64,000 bases of DNA from Micromonospora parathelypteridis (GCF_014201145.1 NZ_JACHDP010000001.1:6324001-6388000), one strand, 5' to 3'. Positions 25,262 through 33,998 are shown, counted from the stretch's first letter. Notes: a model not told the origin generated them from the sequence alone. Program-made: numbers and translations.

Positions 25262-26326
25262 GTGAAACCAACACTGCAAGCCGTAGCTGACGCCGTCGGC
25301 GTCTCCCGCAGCACCGTGTCCAACGCCTACAGCCGCCCCGACCAGCTCTCCGCCACCCTGCGCGAGCGAATCCTGGACGCCGCCCGGCAACTCGGGTACC
25401 CCGGCCCCAACCCCACCGCCCGCTCCCTGCGCCGCGGCTACGTCGGTTCGATCGGGGTGCTGTTCACCTCGCAACTCTCGTACGCCTTCACCGACCCGTT
25501 CGCGGTCCGGTTCCTCGCCGGGGTCGGCGCGGCCGCCGAGCGGCACGGCACGAGCATGTTGCTGGTGCCGCTGCCACCGGCGCAGACCGACGCCCGCAGG
25601 GCGGTGGAGAACGCCGCGGTCGACGGCTTCTGCGTCTACTGCGTCGCCGACGAGGAGTGGGCGTTGGACGTTATCCGGGACCGCGGGCTGCCGTACGTCA
25701 GCACGGCCTCCCGCGACGACGCCGGCCCCGACGAGCGGTTCGTCGGCATCGACGAGCGGGCCGCCGCCCACAGCGCCGCGGCGCACGTCGCCGGGCTCGG
25801 ACACCGCCGGGTGGCGCTGCTCGCCGACTCCGTGCTGCCGGACGCGCCGGCCGGCCGCCTCACTCTGGCCGGGGTCGACCAGGCGGTGCATCCCACCACC
25901 CGAGGCAGGCTCACCGGCTTCGCCGACGCCTTCGCCGAAGTCGGTGTCGACTGGTCCGAGCTGACCCTGGTCAACGCCACCGGAAACAGTCGGCAGGCAG
26001 CCATCGCCGCCGTCGCCGGGCTGTTCGATCAGCCCGCACCGCCGACCGCCGTGCTGGCCGGCTCCGACGTGCTCGCGCTCGGCGTACTGGACGCCCTGGC
26101 CGCGCGGCCGGCCGGTGATCGTCCACCGGTCTCGGTGACCGGTTTCGACGACGTCCCCGAGGCCGCTGCGGCCGGCCTCACCACCGTCCGGCAGCCGGCC
26201 GAAGAGAAGGGCCGGATCGCCGCCGAACTCCTGCTCGACCCGCCCGCGGACGCCGCGGCCGGTCATGTGTTGCTACCCACCGCACTCGTCGTCCGGGACT
26301 CCACCGGACCTGTCCCGAGGAGTTGA
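25262..26326 (+). CDS. LacI-family transcriptional regulator
   Basis: 354 residues. The helix-turn-helix and hinge are clear (TLQAVADAVGVSRSTVSNAY, then LDAARQLGYPGPNPTARSLR), followed by the periplasmic-binding-like sensor domain with GSIGVLFTSQ, FVGIDERAAAHSAAAHVAGL, GHRRVALLAD and VTGFDDVPEAAAAGLTTVRQ. Effector unknown. GTG 25262 has GAGAGG upstream. A small gene follows 2 bp after the stop; no transporter is adjacent, so the regulon besides itself is not visible. Confidence 0.93.
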   Translation: MKPTLQAVADAVGVSRSTVSNAYSRPDQLSATLRERILDAARQLGYPGPNPTARSLRRGYVGSIGVLFTSQLSYAFTDPFAVRFLAGVGAAAERHGTSMLLVPLPPAQTDARRAVENAAVDGFCVYCVADEEWALDVIRDRGLPYVSTASRDDAGPDERFVGIDERAAAHSAAAHVAGLGHRRVALLADSVLPDAPAGRLTLAGVDQAVHPTTRGRLTGFADAFAEVGVDWSELTLVNATGNSRQAAIAAVAGLFDQPAPPTAVLAGSDVLALGVLDALAARPAGDRPPVSVTGFDDVPEAAAAGLTTVRQPAEEKGRIAAELLLDPPADAAAGHVLLPTALVVRDSTGPVPRS

Positions 26327-26328
26327 CC

Positions 26329-26532
26329 ATGGAACTTCCCACCGGCTACGTCACCGCGCTCGACGCGATGAACCGGCACATCAACTCGGCCCGACCGGAC
26401 GCCCCGGTCCAGGCCGAACGCGACCGCCGTGCCCTGCTCACCCCGACCCGGCAGGCCGCCGCCGTCGCCCTGCGCCGGCTCGCCGACCGCATCCAGCCGC
26501 GACCGCTGCCCGTCGCCCCCCGCTGCTCCTGA
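26329..26532 (+). CDS. small protein in the lacI-type operon, 67 residues
   Basis: ATG 26329 lies 2 nt after the regulator's stop with GAGGAG 6-7 nt upstream, so translation is well supported. The peptide opens MELPTGYVTALDAMNRHINS and is basic towards the end (RRLADRIQPRPLPVAP). Helical, no membrane segment, no family I recognise. Confidence 0.65.
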   Translation: MELPTGYVTALDAMNRHINSARPDAPVQAERDRRALLTPTRQAAAVALRRLADRIQPRPLPVAPRCS

Positions 26533-26630
26533 CCCGCTCGAAACCCATTTTGGTACGTGCGGGACAAACAGTGTGGCTCCGGACACGGAGGGTGGTCGAG
26601 TAGGGCGCGGCCAGGCAGACTGGTGAAGCC

Positions 26631-28085
26631 ATGTCGCCCTTCATGCCTACCCTCCGTCTCCACGACCGCTACGTGCTGCACGAGCGGATCGGGCTCGGTG
26701 GCATGTCCGAGGTGTGGCGGGCCGACGACGACGTGCTCGGCCGGCCGGTCGCGATCAAGGTGCTCGCCGGGCAGCTCGCCGCCGACCCGCAACTGCGGGC
26801 CACCATCCAACGCGAGGCCCGCGCAGCCGCCCGGCTGACCCACCCCCACGTGACCCAGGTGTACGACTACGCCGAGGCGACCCTGGCCAGCGGTGTAGTC
26901 GTCCCCTACCTGGTGATGGAGCTCGTCGAGGGCCACAACCTGGCCGACCGGCTGCGGTCCGGGCCGCTGCCCTGGCCGGAGGCGGTCCGAGTGGCCGGAC
27001 AGATCGCCGCCGCGCTCGCCGCCGCGCACCGCATCGGCGTCGTGCACCGCGACGTCAAGCCGGGCAACGTCATGCTCACCGACACCGGTGCCAAAGTGCT
27101 CGACTTCGGCATCGCCGCGCTTGGCGGGCTCGATGGTCAGTCCGGCGAGCCGCTGATGGGCACACCCGCCTACTTCGCCCCGGAGCGGCTCACCGCCGGC
27201 CCACCCGACCCGGCCAGCGACGTGTACGCCCTCGGCGTGCTGCTCTACCGCACCCTCACCGGGCAGGCACCCCTGCCCGTGCAGAGCTGGGAGGACGCGC
27301 TGGAGGTGCACCGGCGCGGCACTCCGGTGTCGCCGCTGCGGGTGCCCGGCCTGCCCTCCGACATCGCCGAGCTGACCGTCGCCTGCCTGGCCGCCGACCC
27401 GGCCCACCGGCCGAGCGCCGCGCAGTTGGCTCGCCGCTTCGGCGCCGGACAACCGGTCGAGCCGCCCACCGAGCTGTTGCGCATCCTGCCGGCGGCGCAC
27501 CCTCCCACCTTGATCGACCGCTCGGCGGCGCGCCCCGTCCCGGTTGCCGCTGTGCCGGCCCGCCGCCGATCGCGCCGAACCCTCGCCGTGCTGGTCGCGG
27601 CCGGTCTCGCCGTGCTGGTCGGCCTGGGCGCACTGCTGGCCGAGGGTCCGTTCAACGACCCCGCCGCACCCAACCGGGCCGAGGTCGCCGGTCCGCCGTC
27701 GACCACCACCCCGGCGCCCGCGCCCACGACACAATCGCCGACGCCGGCGGCACCGTCGTCGCCGCCACCCGCAAGCAGCACCGCGCCTCCGACCGTCGGG
27801 CAGCAGATTCCCGTCAGCCTCCGGGAGGTGACCAGCGAGTTCGGCGCCGTCCTCGCCGCGGCGGTCGCCCGCGGGGACGTCGAGCGCAAGACCGCCGAAG
27901 ATCTGCGCGATGACCTCGCTGACCTGAGCCGCCGCACCAGAGACCGGGCCAAGCGCGTCGCCGACCTGCGCGAACACATCGCCGAACTGGTGGAACGCGA
28001 CCGGCTACCAGCACAGACGGGCGCTCAGCTCGACGCGTTGCTGACACAGGCCAGCAGCTTTTCCACCGCCCGTACGGACGACTGA
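26631..28085 (+). CDS. membrane Ser/Thr protein kinase (PknB-like)
   Basis: 484 residues. Kinase domain ~14-275: Gly-loop RIGLGGMSEVW, Lys43 in VAIKVL, catalytic loop VVHRDVKPGNVML, DFG in VLDFGIAAL, and TPAYFAPERL. Then a basic juxtamembrane stretch (PARRRSRRT), one membrane helix at about 315-340, a Pro/Thr/Ser-rich stalk, and a ~100-residue charged helical extracellular domain from IPVSLREVTSEFGAVLAAAV to the end. That sensor domain is not PASTA. It has likely coiled-coil character and its ligand is unknown. ATG 26631; ATG 26643 is possible. Confidence 0.92.
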   Translation: MSPFMPTLRLHDRYVLHERIGLGGMSEVWRADDDVLGRPVAIKVLAGQLAADPQLRATIQREARAAARLTHPHVTQVYDYAEATLASGVVVPYLVMELVEGHNLADRLRSGPLPWPEAVRVAGQIAAALAAAHRIGVVHRDVKPGNVMLTDTGAKVLDFGIAALGGLDGQSGEPLMGTPAYFAPERLTAGPPDPASDVYALGVLLYRTLTGQAPLPVQSWEDALEVHRRGTPVSPLRVPGLPSDIAELTVACLAADPAHRPSAAQLARRFGAGQPVEPPTELLRILPAAHPPTLIDRSAARPVPVAAVPARRRSRRTLAVLVAAGLAVLVGLGALLAEGPFNDPAAPNRAEVAGPPSTTTPAPAPTTQSPTPAAPSSPPPASSTAPPTVGQQIPVSLREVTSEFGAVLAAAVARGDVERKTAEDLRDDLADLSRRTRDRAKRVADLREHIAELVERDRLPAQTGAQLDALLTQASSFSTARTDD

Positions 28086-28118
28086 TACCTCTGTCTATGC
28101 CGCTGGCATGATGTGCCG

Positions 28119-28760
28119 ATGCGGACACGTCTGATCTTCGTGCGACATGGCGAGTCACTCCACCAGCTCGAAGGAATAGTGGGCGGGCCACGTGGTTGTC
28201 GAGGCCTCACCGCCCTCGGCCACGAGCAGGCACACGACCTGGCCACCCGGCTCACCGGTGACGTCGCTGCCGACGGACCAGTAGCGGTCTACTCGTCCGT
28301 GCTGCGCAGGGCTGTCGAGACAGCGGAACCGATCGGCGCGGCGTTCGGCGTCCGACCGGTGGCCGACTGTGGCCTGTGCACCTGGCACACACCCCCGTAC
28401 GCCGACGGCCTGCCGACAGCTCGCTTCCGCACCGAACACGCGGTTGCTGGTGGGGGTGTCTTCCGGCCGTTCGAGGAGGGCAACGAGAGCTGGGCCGAAC
28501 TCGTGGTCCGCGTCAGCCGCGCGATCATGGAAATCGCCCACCGGCACCGAGGCGCCACCGTCGTCCTGGTCGGCCACAGCGAGACCGTCGAGGGAGCGTT
28601 CCACGCGCTCGCCGCCCAGCCGATCTTCCGGGCGTTCGACCTGGACGTGCCCCCGGCCTCGATCACCGAATGGACCACCGATCACGACCCCGGCGGTTGG
28701 CCGCCGGCCCGTTGGACGCTACGTCGCTTCGGCGACATCGGCGGGTGGCCCAGAGCCTGA
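28119..28760 (+). CDS. histidine phosphatase family protein
   Basis: 213 residues of the phosphoglycerate-mutase-like fold: LIFVRHGESLHQ with the phospho-accepting His, LTALGHEQAHDLATRL, VYSSVLRRAVETAEPIGAAF and a second His in VVLVGHSETVEGAFHAL. Substrate unknown. A CATGAT box (28107-28112) lies 6 nt before ATG 28119, so it is probably leaderless. Confidence 0.9.
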   Translation: MRTRLIFVRHGESLHQLEGIVGGPRGCRGLTALGHEQAHDLATRLTGDVAADGPVAVYSSVLRRAVETAEPIGAAFGVRPVADCGLCTWHTPPYADGLPTARFRTEHAVAGGGVFRPFEEGNESWAELVVRVSRAIMEIAHRHRGATVVLVGHSETVEGAFHALAAQPIFRAFDLDVPPASITEWTTDHDPGGWPPARWTLRRFGDIGGWPRA

Positions 28761-28811
28761 TCCGGCACGGCGTGGTCGTCCACCGGCGTCCACCGGCCGT
28801 AGTCTCACCGA

Positions 28812-29687
28812 ATGACGACAACGCAGACGCACACCCTCGCCGTACCCGGCGTCGACCTGGTCTACGACGTCCGCGGCCCGCTGCCCCCGTCCAGCGGGCG
28901 CCCCGCGCTGCTCATGATCGGCCAGCCGATGACGGCAGAGGGCTTCACCGCCCTCGCACCGCACTTCACCGACCGCACAGTCGTCACCTACGACCCGCGT
29001 GGCCTGGGCCGTAGCACCCGCAAGGACGGCCGCACCGACCACACGCCGCAGCAGCAGGCAGCCGACCTGCACCTGCTGGTCGAGGCGCTCGGCGCCGGCC
29101 CGGTCGAGGTGTTCGCCAGCAGCGGCGGGGCGGTGACGGCACTCGAACTCGTCGCGACCTACCCGGGCGACGTCGTCACGCTGGTAGCGCACGAGCCACC
29201 GATCAACGCGGTGCTCCCCGACGCCGGGGCCGCCGAACGCGCACGGGCCGACTTCTACGAGGCGTACCAGGCGAAGGGCACGGGGGCCGGCATGGCCGCG
29301 TTCATCGCGATGACGTCGTGGCAGGGCGAATTCACCGATGCCTACTTCGGTCAGCCCGCCCCCGACCCGGCGGCGTTCGGCATGTCTACCGACGACGACG
29401 GCAGGCGCGACGACCCGCTGCTGTCGAAGAGTTCGTGGGCGATCACCGACTACCGCCCCGACGCGAGCCTGCTCACCACGGCGCCGACTCGGATCGTGAT
29501 CGCAGTGGGCGAGGAGTCGGCGGGGACGTACACCGCGCGTACCGCCCACGGCATGGCGGCCCTGCTCGGCCAGCAGGCCGTGGTGTTTCCGAGTCACCAC
29601 GGCGGCTTCCTCGGTGGTGAGTTCGGTTACGCGGGCAAGCCCGAGGAGTTCGCGGCACGGCTGCGGGAGGTGCTGGACGCCGGGTGA
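28812..29687 (+). CDS. alpha/beta hydrolase
   Basis: 291 residues. Fold elements: ALLMIGQPMTAEGFTALAPHF, VVTYDPRGLGRSTRKDGRTD, nucleophile elbow EVFASSGGAVTALEL (an unusual A-S-S-G-G in place of G-x-S-x-G), acid strand TRIVIAVGEES and a late His in FPSHHGGFLG. TAGTCT (28800-28805) 6 nt before the ATG suggests a leaderless mRNA. Substrate unknown. Confidence 0.88.
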   Translation: MTTTQTHTLAVPGVDLVYDVRGPLPPSSGRPALLMIGQPMTAEGFTALAPHFTDRTVVTYDPRGLGRSTRKDGRTDHTPQQQAADLHLLVEALGAGPVEVFASSGGAVTALELVATYPGDVVTLVAHEPPINAVLPDAGAAERARADFYEAYQAKGTGAGMAAFIAMTSWQGEFTDAYFGQPAPDPAAFGMSTDDDGRRDDPLLSKSSWAITDYRPDASLLTTAPTRIVIAVGEESAGTYTARTAHGMAALLGQQAVVFPSHHGGFLGGEFGYAGKPEEFAARLREVLDAG

Positions 29688-29696
29688 CCGCGCGCG

Positions 29697-30194
29697 CTAC
29701 TCGTTCAAGAGTTGCTCACGCAGGATCTCGGCGTGCCCGCAGTGCTGGGCGAGCTCGCGCAGCACGTGCAGGTACACCCACCGCAGCGGCAGTGGGCCGC
29801 GCCGGTTGCCACGAAGCACGTCGTCCAGGCCCAACGAGGACGTCGCGCGGCGCGAGGCTTCGCAGGCTTCCCGGTGCGCCTGCTGGATGGTGGCGATCGT
29901 GTCGCTGTCGTCGAGGATGAACGACTCGTCCGGCGCCGCGGGAATGCCGATCTCGGCACGGGACCGGCACGTGACCGCCTCGTCGAACCAGACCTTCTCC
30001 ACGAACGCGGCGTGCTTCACCAGACTCAGCAGCGTGGTCCGGGACGGCACCAACGATCGGCGCACCTGCTCCTCGGTCAGCCCGTCCAGGCAGCCGTTGA
30101 GCGCTCTGCGGTGCTCGTCGATGAACGCCTCGAACTGCACCTTGGCCGATTCGCCGATGACATCGTCGGCGTAGGTCGCCGGGAAGGTAGTCAT
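29697..30194 (-). CDS. DinB-family protein
   Basis: 165 residues with the DUF664/DinB four-helix pattern: FEAFIDEHRRALNGCLDGLTEEQVRR, SLVKHAAFVEKVWFDEAV and, near the end, LRWVYLHVLRELAQHCGHAEILREQL with the third His of the metal site. These often act as mycothiol- or metal-dependent enzymes. GATGCT (30201-30206) is 6 nt before ATG 30194. Confidence 0.88.
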   Translation of the reverse strand: MTTFPATYADDVIGESAKVQFEAFIDEHRRALNGCLDGLTEEQVRRSLVPSRTTLLSLVKHAAFVEKVWFDEAVTCRSRAEIGIPAAPDESFILDDSDTIATIQQAHREACEASRRATSSLGLDDVLRGNRRGPLPLRWVYLHVLRELAQHCGHAEILREQLLNE

Positions 30195-30240
30195 CCGCGA
30201 AGCATCCCAAGCTCGCCGCCGAGGAGCAAACAGCACACCC

Positions 30241-30681
30241 TCAGCCGAAAGCGAGGAGCGCGCCGCGCTCGTCGAAGCGGGCCGTGCCCGCCCACGCGAT
30301 CTCCCAGCGGTTGCCCTCCGGGTCGGCAAAATAGCCGGAGCGCCCACCCCAGGGCCGGTCGGTCGGCTCCGCCACCACCACCGCGCCCGCCGCGACAGCC
30401 TCCGCGAAGGCCGTGTCCACCTGCTCGCGGCTGTCGACGATGGTGGCCAGGGTGACACCGGACCACCCGCCGGCCGGATCGGGCACACCCGGCGCCGCCT
30501 CGGCGGCCAGGTCCGGCAGCGGGTAGAGCGCGAGCAGGACGCCACCGAGCAGGAAGGCCGACCAGCCATCGTCGCTGGACGGCAGCTCGGTCCAACCCAG
30601 CGACCGATAGAACGACCGCAGCGCGCCGGTGTCGCGTGCTCCCAGCGTGACCACGGACAGTCGAGAGGGGAGGGTGCTCAT
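30241..30681 (-). CDS. VOC family protein
   Basis: 146 residues: LSVVTLGARDTGALRSFYRSLGW, FLLGGVLLALYPLPDLAAEA, LATIVDSREQVDTAFAEAVA and GYFADPEGNRWEIAW, the standard C-terminal VOC signature with a metal-ligand Glu. Function unknown. CAGGAT (30689-30694) stands 7 nt before ATG 30681, so I take this start rather than one 15 codons upstream. Confidence 0.9.
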   Translation of the reverse strand: MSTLPSRLSVVTLGARDTGALRSFYRSLGWTELPSSDDGWSAFLLGGVLLALYPLPDLAAEAAPGVPDPAGGWSGVTLATIVDSREQVDTAFAEAVAAGAVVVAEPTDRPWGGRSGYFADPEGNRWEIAWAGTARFDERGALLAFG

Positions 30682-30729
30682 GCGGACGATCCTGCCCCAG
30701 ACGTACGACACTCCGCCCGGCGCCACCGA

Positions 30730-31530
30730 TCAGTCGGCGCGGCCGGCGAAGTGCTCGGCGAGCACCGGTGCCAGCACCTCGGCGGGAACACCATGCCACT
30801 GCCCGGGCAGCGTGCGGTGCCGCCCGGCTGGCAGCGTCTCGGCCACCCCCTGCGCCCAGCCGCGCAACCGTGCGTCACTCTGGTCGCTGTCGAGCACCAA
30901 CGTCGGGATGGTGAGTGCCCTCAGCGCCTCGACCGGCAATGCCGTGAGCAGGGTGAGGTCGTAGACCAAAGTGTGCGCCAAGGCTTCCAGCGCCGGCCAA
31001 CCCGGCCCGTTGCGCATACCGTCGATGAACTCGGCTGGCACCCCGATGCTGCGCTGGAAGTGGAGCATCGCGTCACCCCGTCGGCCGGCGGCCACCAGCT
31101 CGACGATCTCCGCAGCCAGGTCTGGCTCGTCCGTCGACTGCTCGCTCTGCTCGTACGGTGGCTCCAGCACAGCCAGGCGGGTGACCGACAGGCCGCCGGC
31201 CGCGGCGAGCAACGTCAGCACCGCACCGGAGGAGAAGCCGTACAGGGCAGCCGACCCACCGACCGCCCGAATAAGGGCTTCCAGATCCTCGACCTCTCGC
31301 TGCGGCGCGTATGGCAGGGTGTCGGTGCTCAGCCCCCGGCCCCGCCGGTCATAGGTGAGCACGGTGAACTCGTCGACCAGGTGAGCCGCCAGTGACCTCA
31401 GCGGACCCATCTCCCGGAACCCGCCCGCCGCATCCACCATGATCACAGCGGGGCCGGTGCCGCTGCGCTCGTACGCGATGGTGGTGCCGTCGTTCGAACG
31501 GACCGTGCCCATCGTTGTCGCCTCGCCCAT
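30730..31530 (-). CDS. alpha/beta hydrolase
   Basis: 266 residues. AYERSGTGPAVIMVDAAGGF, VLTYDRRGRGLSTDTLPYA, nucleophile elbow LYGFSSGAVLTLLAA (Ser in G-F-S-S-G), acid strand IPTLVLDSDQSD and His in LPGQWHGVPAEV. The TIGR/Pfam-type is general; many relatives are annotated only as hydrolases. ATG 31530 has a perfect AGGAGGAG 6 nt upstream. Confidence 0.9.
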   Translation of the reverse strand: MGEATTMGTVRSNDGTTIAYERSGTGPAVIMVDAAGGFREMGPLRSLAAHLVDEFTVLTYDRRGRGLSTDTLPYAPQREVEDLEALIRAVGGSAALYGFSSGAVLTLLAAAGGLSVTRLAVLEPPYEQSEQSTDEPDLAAEIVELVAAGRRGDAMLHFQRSIGVPAEFIDGMRNGPGWPALEALAHTLVYDLTLLTALPVEALRALTIPTLVLDSDQSDARLRGWAQGVAETLPAGRHRTLPGQWHGVPAEVLAPVLAEHFAGRAD

Positions 31531-31593
31531 GGGCTCTCCTCCTGTCGATGGCGGTGCCCCACCTTAGGGGAAGGGTCGGACGCTGACGGCGTT

Positions 31594-32376
31594 TCAACCG
31601 ATGCTGGTGCTGACCAACTCGCCCGGCTGTGTGCCCGCGCGTACGTACACCTCGCCCGCCCGCGTCCAGATGCCCGACTGGCCGGCTGCCTCGGCGTAGC
31701 CCCCGCCGGTCGACCCGGCGAAGCTCGCCACCGCCACCCAGACCCGGTGGGCGGTGGCGATCCGGTGCGCCCGCTCGCCCGTCACGGCGGCATCGCTCGC
31801 CGACTCCAGGATCCCCGCCGCGTACACGTCGATCCCGAGTGCGGCGGTGCGCGCCGCGTGCGCGGCGACGCCGGTGTCCTTGCAGATCGCCAACCCCACC
31901 CGCCAACCGTCCACATCGAGCACGGAGGGCGTGTCGCCCGGTCGGAACCGGCGGGCCTCCGCGTCGCCCAGCCACATCTTCCGGTACGCCACCGACACAC
32001 CGTCACCGGTCACGGCCAGCATCGCGATGTGGTCACCGGCGACGGGTGCGCCGGCCAGCGCCAACGCTCCCGTCTCGGCACAGGCCTCGACCAGCGGCGC
32101 CAACCGCGGGTCGTCGACCGACACGACCGCCGCGTCCAACTCGTACCCCGTCAGCGACAGCTCCGGAAAGAGCACCACCCGGGCCCGCGCCGCGCGGACC
32201 GCGGCGGCGTGCGCCCGAGCGTTCGCCGCGACATCGAGGGGTACGCACAGCGGCTGCACCGCCGCGAGCCGCAGCGGAGTACGGTTTTCCGCACCCCTGC
32301 CGCTGTGGTCGACCCGTGCGACCGGGCGGTCGACCGCATGGTCGACTCTCAGGATCACTTCGTACGGTGGGTGCAT
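31594..32376 (-). CDS. carbon-nitrogen hydrolase (nitrilase superfamily)
   Basis: The Glu-Lys-Cys triad is visible: Glu in VVLFPELSLTGYEL, Lys in VAYRKMWLG and Cys in VGLAICKDTG. The conserved core begins at PLRLAAVQP, so the true start is near there; ATG 32376 (260 residues) and GTG 32358 are the only in-frame starts close by and neither has a good ribosome binding site. ATG 32376 lies back to back with the DedA start, which makes that choice doubtful. Amide or nitrile hydrolysis is expected. Confidence 0.8.
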   Translation of the reverse strand: MHPPYEVILRVDHAVDRPVARVDHSGRGAENRTPLRLAAVQPLCVPLDVAANARAHAAAVRAARARVVLFPELSLTGYELDAAVVSVDDPRLAPLVEACAETGALALAGAPVAGDHIAMLAVTGDGVSVAYRKMWLGDAEARRFRPGDTPSVLDVDGWRVGLAICKDTGVAAHAARTAALGIDVYAAGILESASDAAVTGERAHRIATAHRVWVAVASFAGSTGGGYAEAAGQSGIWTRAGEVYVRAGTQPGELVSTSIG

Positions 32377-33169
32377 GATTCGAACGTCCCACGCCCTGCT
32401 CGCCACCGGAACCCCCACCGCCGCAGCGGAACCGCCGCAGGGTGGGATCGTCGGATACGTCAGTGACCTGGTGGAACGGCTCGGCGGGCCGGGCGCGGGC
32501 CTGGCGGTGGCACTGGAGAACCTCTTCCCGCCGATCCCCAGCGAGGTGATCCTGCCGCTGGCCGGGTTCGTCGCGGCGCAAGGCCGGATCAGTCTGGTCG
32601 GTGCGATCTTCTGGACCACGCTGGGTTCGGTGGTGGGCGCGCTGGCGCTCTACCTGATCGGCGCGTCGCTCGGTCGCGACCGGATGCGCGCCATCGTGGC
32701 CCGGCTGCCACTGGTCAAGCTCAGCGACGTGGACCGGACCGAGGCATGGTTCCTCCGGCACGGCGTGAAGGCCGTCTTCTTCGGCCGGATGATTCCGATC
32801 TTCCGCAGCCTGATCTCCATTCCGGCCGGAGTGGAACGTATGCCGGTGGCCACGTTCCTGCTCTACACCACCCTGGGCAGCCTGATCTGGAACGCCACCT
32901 TCGTGCTCGCCGGCTACCTGCTCGGCGACAACTGGCACCTCGTCGAGGGGTACGTCGGCGCCCTCCAGAAGGTGGTGATCGTGGTCTGCGTGGCGGCGGT
33001 CGCCTGGTTCGTCGGGTCCCGCGTACGGCGAGCCCGCCGTGCCGCCCGCAACCCCGAGATGACCGAACCCGATGCCTTCGGTCCGGACGACCTCTCGTCC
33101 GGGGTGCCCGATCCCGGCGGGCGCGGCACGCTCTACCGGAGCGGATCGTGGGCCTCGGACGACCGTTAG
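32375..33169 (+). CDS. DedA / VTT-domain membrane protein
   Basis: 264 residues, with about five hydrophobic segments. DedA signatures: ALENLFPPIPSEVILPLAGF, GSVVGALALYLIGASLGRDR, FFGRMIPIFRSLISIPAGVERM (the F-x-x-R-x-x-P-x-x-R motif region) and SLIWNATFVLAGYLLGDNW. DedA proteins act in lipid scrambling or carrier recycling and membrane homeostasis. TACGGT (32363-32368) lies 6 nt before ATG 32375, supporting this start. Confidence 0.9.
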   Translation: MIRTSHALLATGTPTAAAEPPQGGIVGYVSDLVERLGGPGAGLAVALENLFPPIPSEVILPLAGFVAAQGRISLVGAIFWTTLGSVVGALALYLIGASLGRDRMRAIVARLPLVKLSDVDRTEAWFLRHGVKAVFFGRMIPIFRSLISIPAGVERMPVATFLLYTTLGSLIWNATFVLAGYLLGDNWHLVEGYVGALQKVVIVVCVAAVAWFVGSRVRRARRAARNPEMTEPDAFGPDDLSSGVPDPGGRGTLYRSGSWASDDR

Positions 33170-33585
33170 CCCGAACTCGGAGGTATGCCGGTTACCGCCA
33201 CCGGATCCTGGCCGTGTCGGGCTGGCCAGAAACCTGACGCGCGCAGGGCCGGAGGCGGGTTGGTCGTGGGCCGGTCGCATGGCGTGTGTCGGCGGTCGTG
33301 GGGCGTCCGTGGGGTGGTCGTGGGGCGTTCGCGGGGTGGTGGCGGGTCGCGGTGGCATGATCGACACAACTTCGCCGATGTCGGGGTATCCCGTGCGTCG
33401 GTTACCGCAATGTCGGCGATCTGGAGTGGGTCTTGCGCCCGCCCGGCCACGCGAGGCCTGATCGTGTCGGGTGTCGGGTGATTTGTCCGGTCTGGGGGTG
33501 TCAGGGCTGGGCGACCCGCGTCGTGTGCGTGGCCGGTTGTCCGTTCTGGGGTGCTCTGGCCTGTGACCGGTCGCACCCGTGGGCC
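33170..33585. other. gene-free segment with short tandem and dispersed repeats
   Basis: No convincing coding frame on either strand. It contains a 22-bp tandem duplication (33295-33316 and 33317-33338, two mismatches; GTCGTGGGGCGT core) inside a long GT-rich run, and one copy of the dispersed palindromic element (33356-33427). The rest shows nothing I can name. Confidence 0.6.
33356..33427 (-). repeat. dispersed ~70-bp intergenic element, copy 1
   Basis: Read on the minus strand it starts ACTCCAGATCGCCGACATTG and ends near GTCGATCATG. It aligns along its full length with the plus strand at 58535-58603, sharing the blocks ACTCCA, TCGCCGA, TTGCGGT, GGGATACCCC, TCGGCGA and GTCGATCA. Two copies in opposite orientation 25 kb apart show it is a repeat family rather than chance. 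Confidence 0.7.
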
Positions 33586-33944
33586 GGAATCATGGCCGGG
33601 CCGGGGTCGTTACATACACTGACGATCGCAGCACCGCCAGCCAGTCCCTCGGGTTGGAGTGCCTAGCCCAGGGTTGGAATGCAGGCCCCGGCCCGGTCGT
33701 TGCGATCCCCACGAACGACCGCCCGGCCGCCGCCTCCACGAGGTGCCGATGGACGGGCCACCCCCGGAATGACCCCGGCCCCCGGGTCGTTACACCTGGA
33801 CCCGACGCCATGAGCTCTCCGCTCGTGAGCCGCCCCCGGGAATGGCCCCGGACCTCGGGTCGTTACACATGGACCCGGCGCCACGAGCCCCCCGCGTTTG
33901 TAGGCCGCCGACCCGGCGCCACCAGCCCCCCGCTTGTGGGCGCC
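33586..33944 (+). repeat. array of four 29-bp motifs with hairpin-forming cores
   Basis: The pattern GGAAT-N13-GGGTCGTTACA occurs at 33586, 33676 (CGGTCGTTGCG variant), 33766 and 33839, always with the same 18-bp offset; spacing is 90, 90 and 73 bp. In copies 3 and 4 the core forms a 6-bp stem CGGGTC/GACCCG (33783-33804 and 33856-33877) around near-identical 10-nt loops GTTACACCTG and GTTACACATG. Copy 2 forms an 8-bp stem CGGTCGTT/AACGACCG (33694-33721). A second repeat starting GACCCG(G/A)CGCCA occurs at 33799, 33872 and 33910. The array ends ~100 bp before the secreted-protein gene. Confidence 0.75.
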
Positions 33945-33998
33945 GACCCCTCTTAAGACTTTCCCCTGTTTGTTTGTGCAGCGCCGGACGAGGTGCTC

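Noticed and set aside
33586..33944. CRISPR array
   Set aside because: Units are degenerate, spacings are 90/90/73 bp, spacers are related to each other and no cas gene is near.
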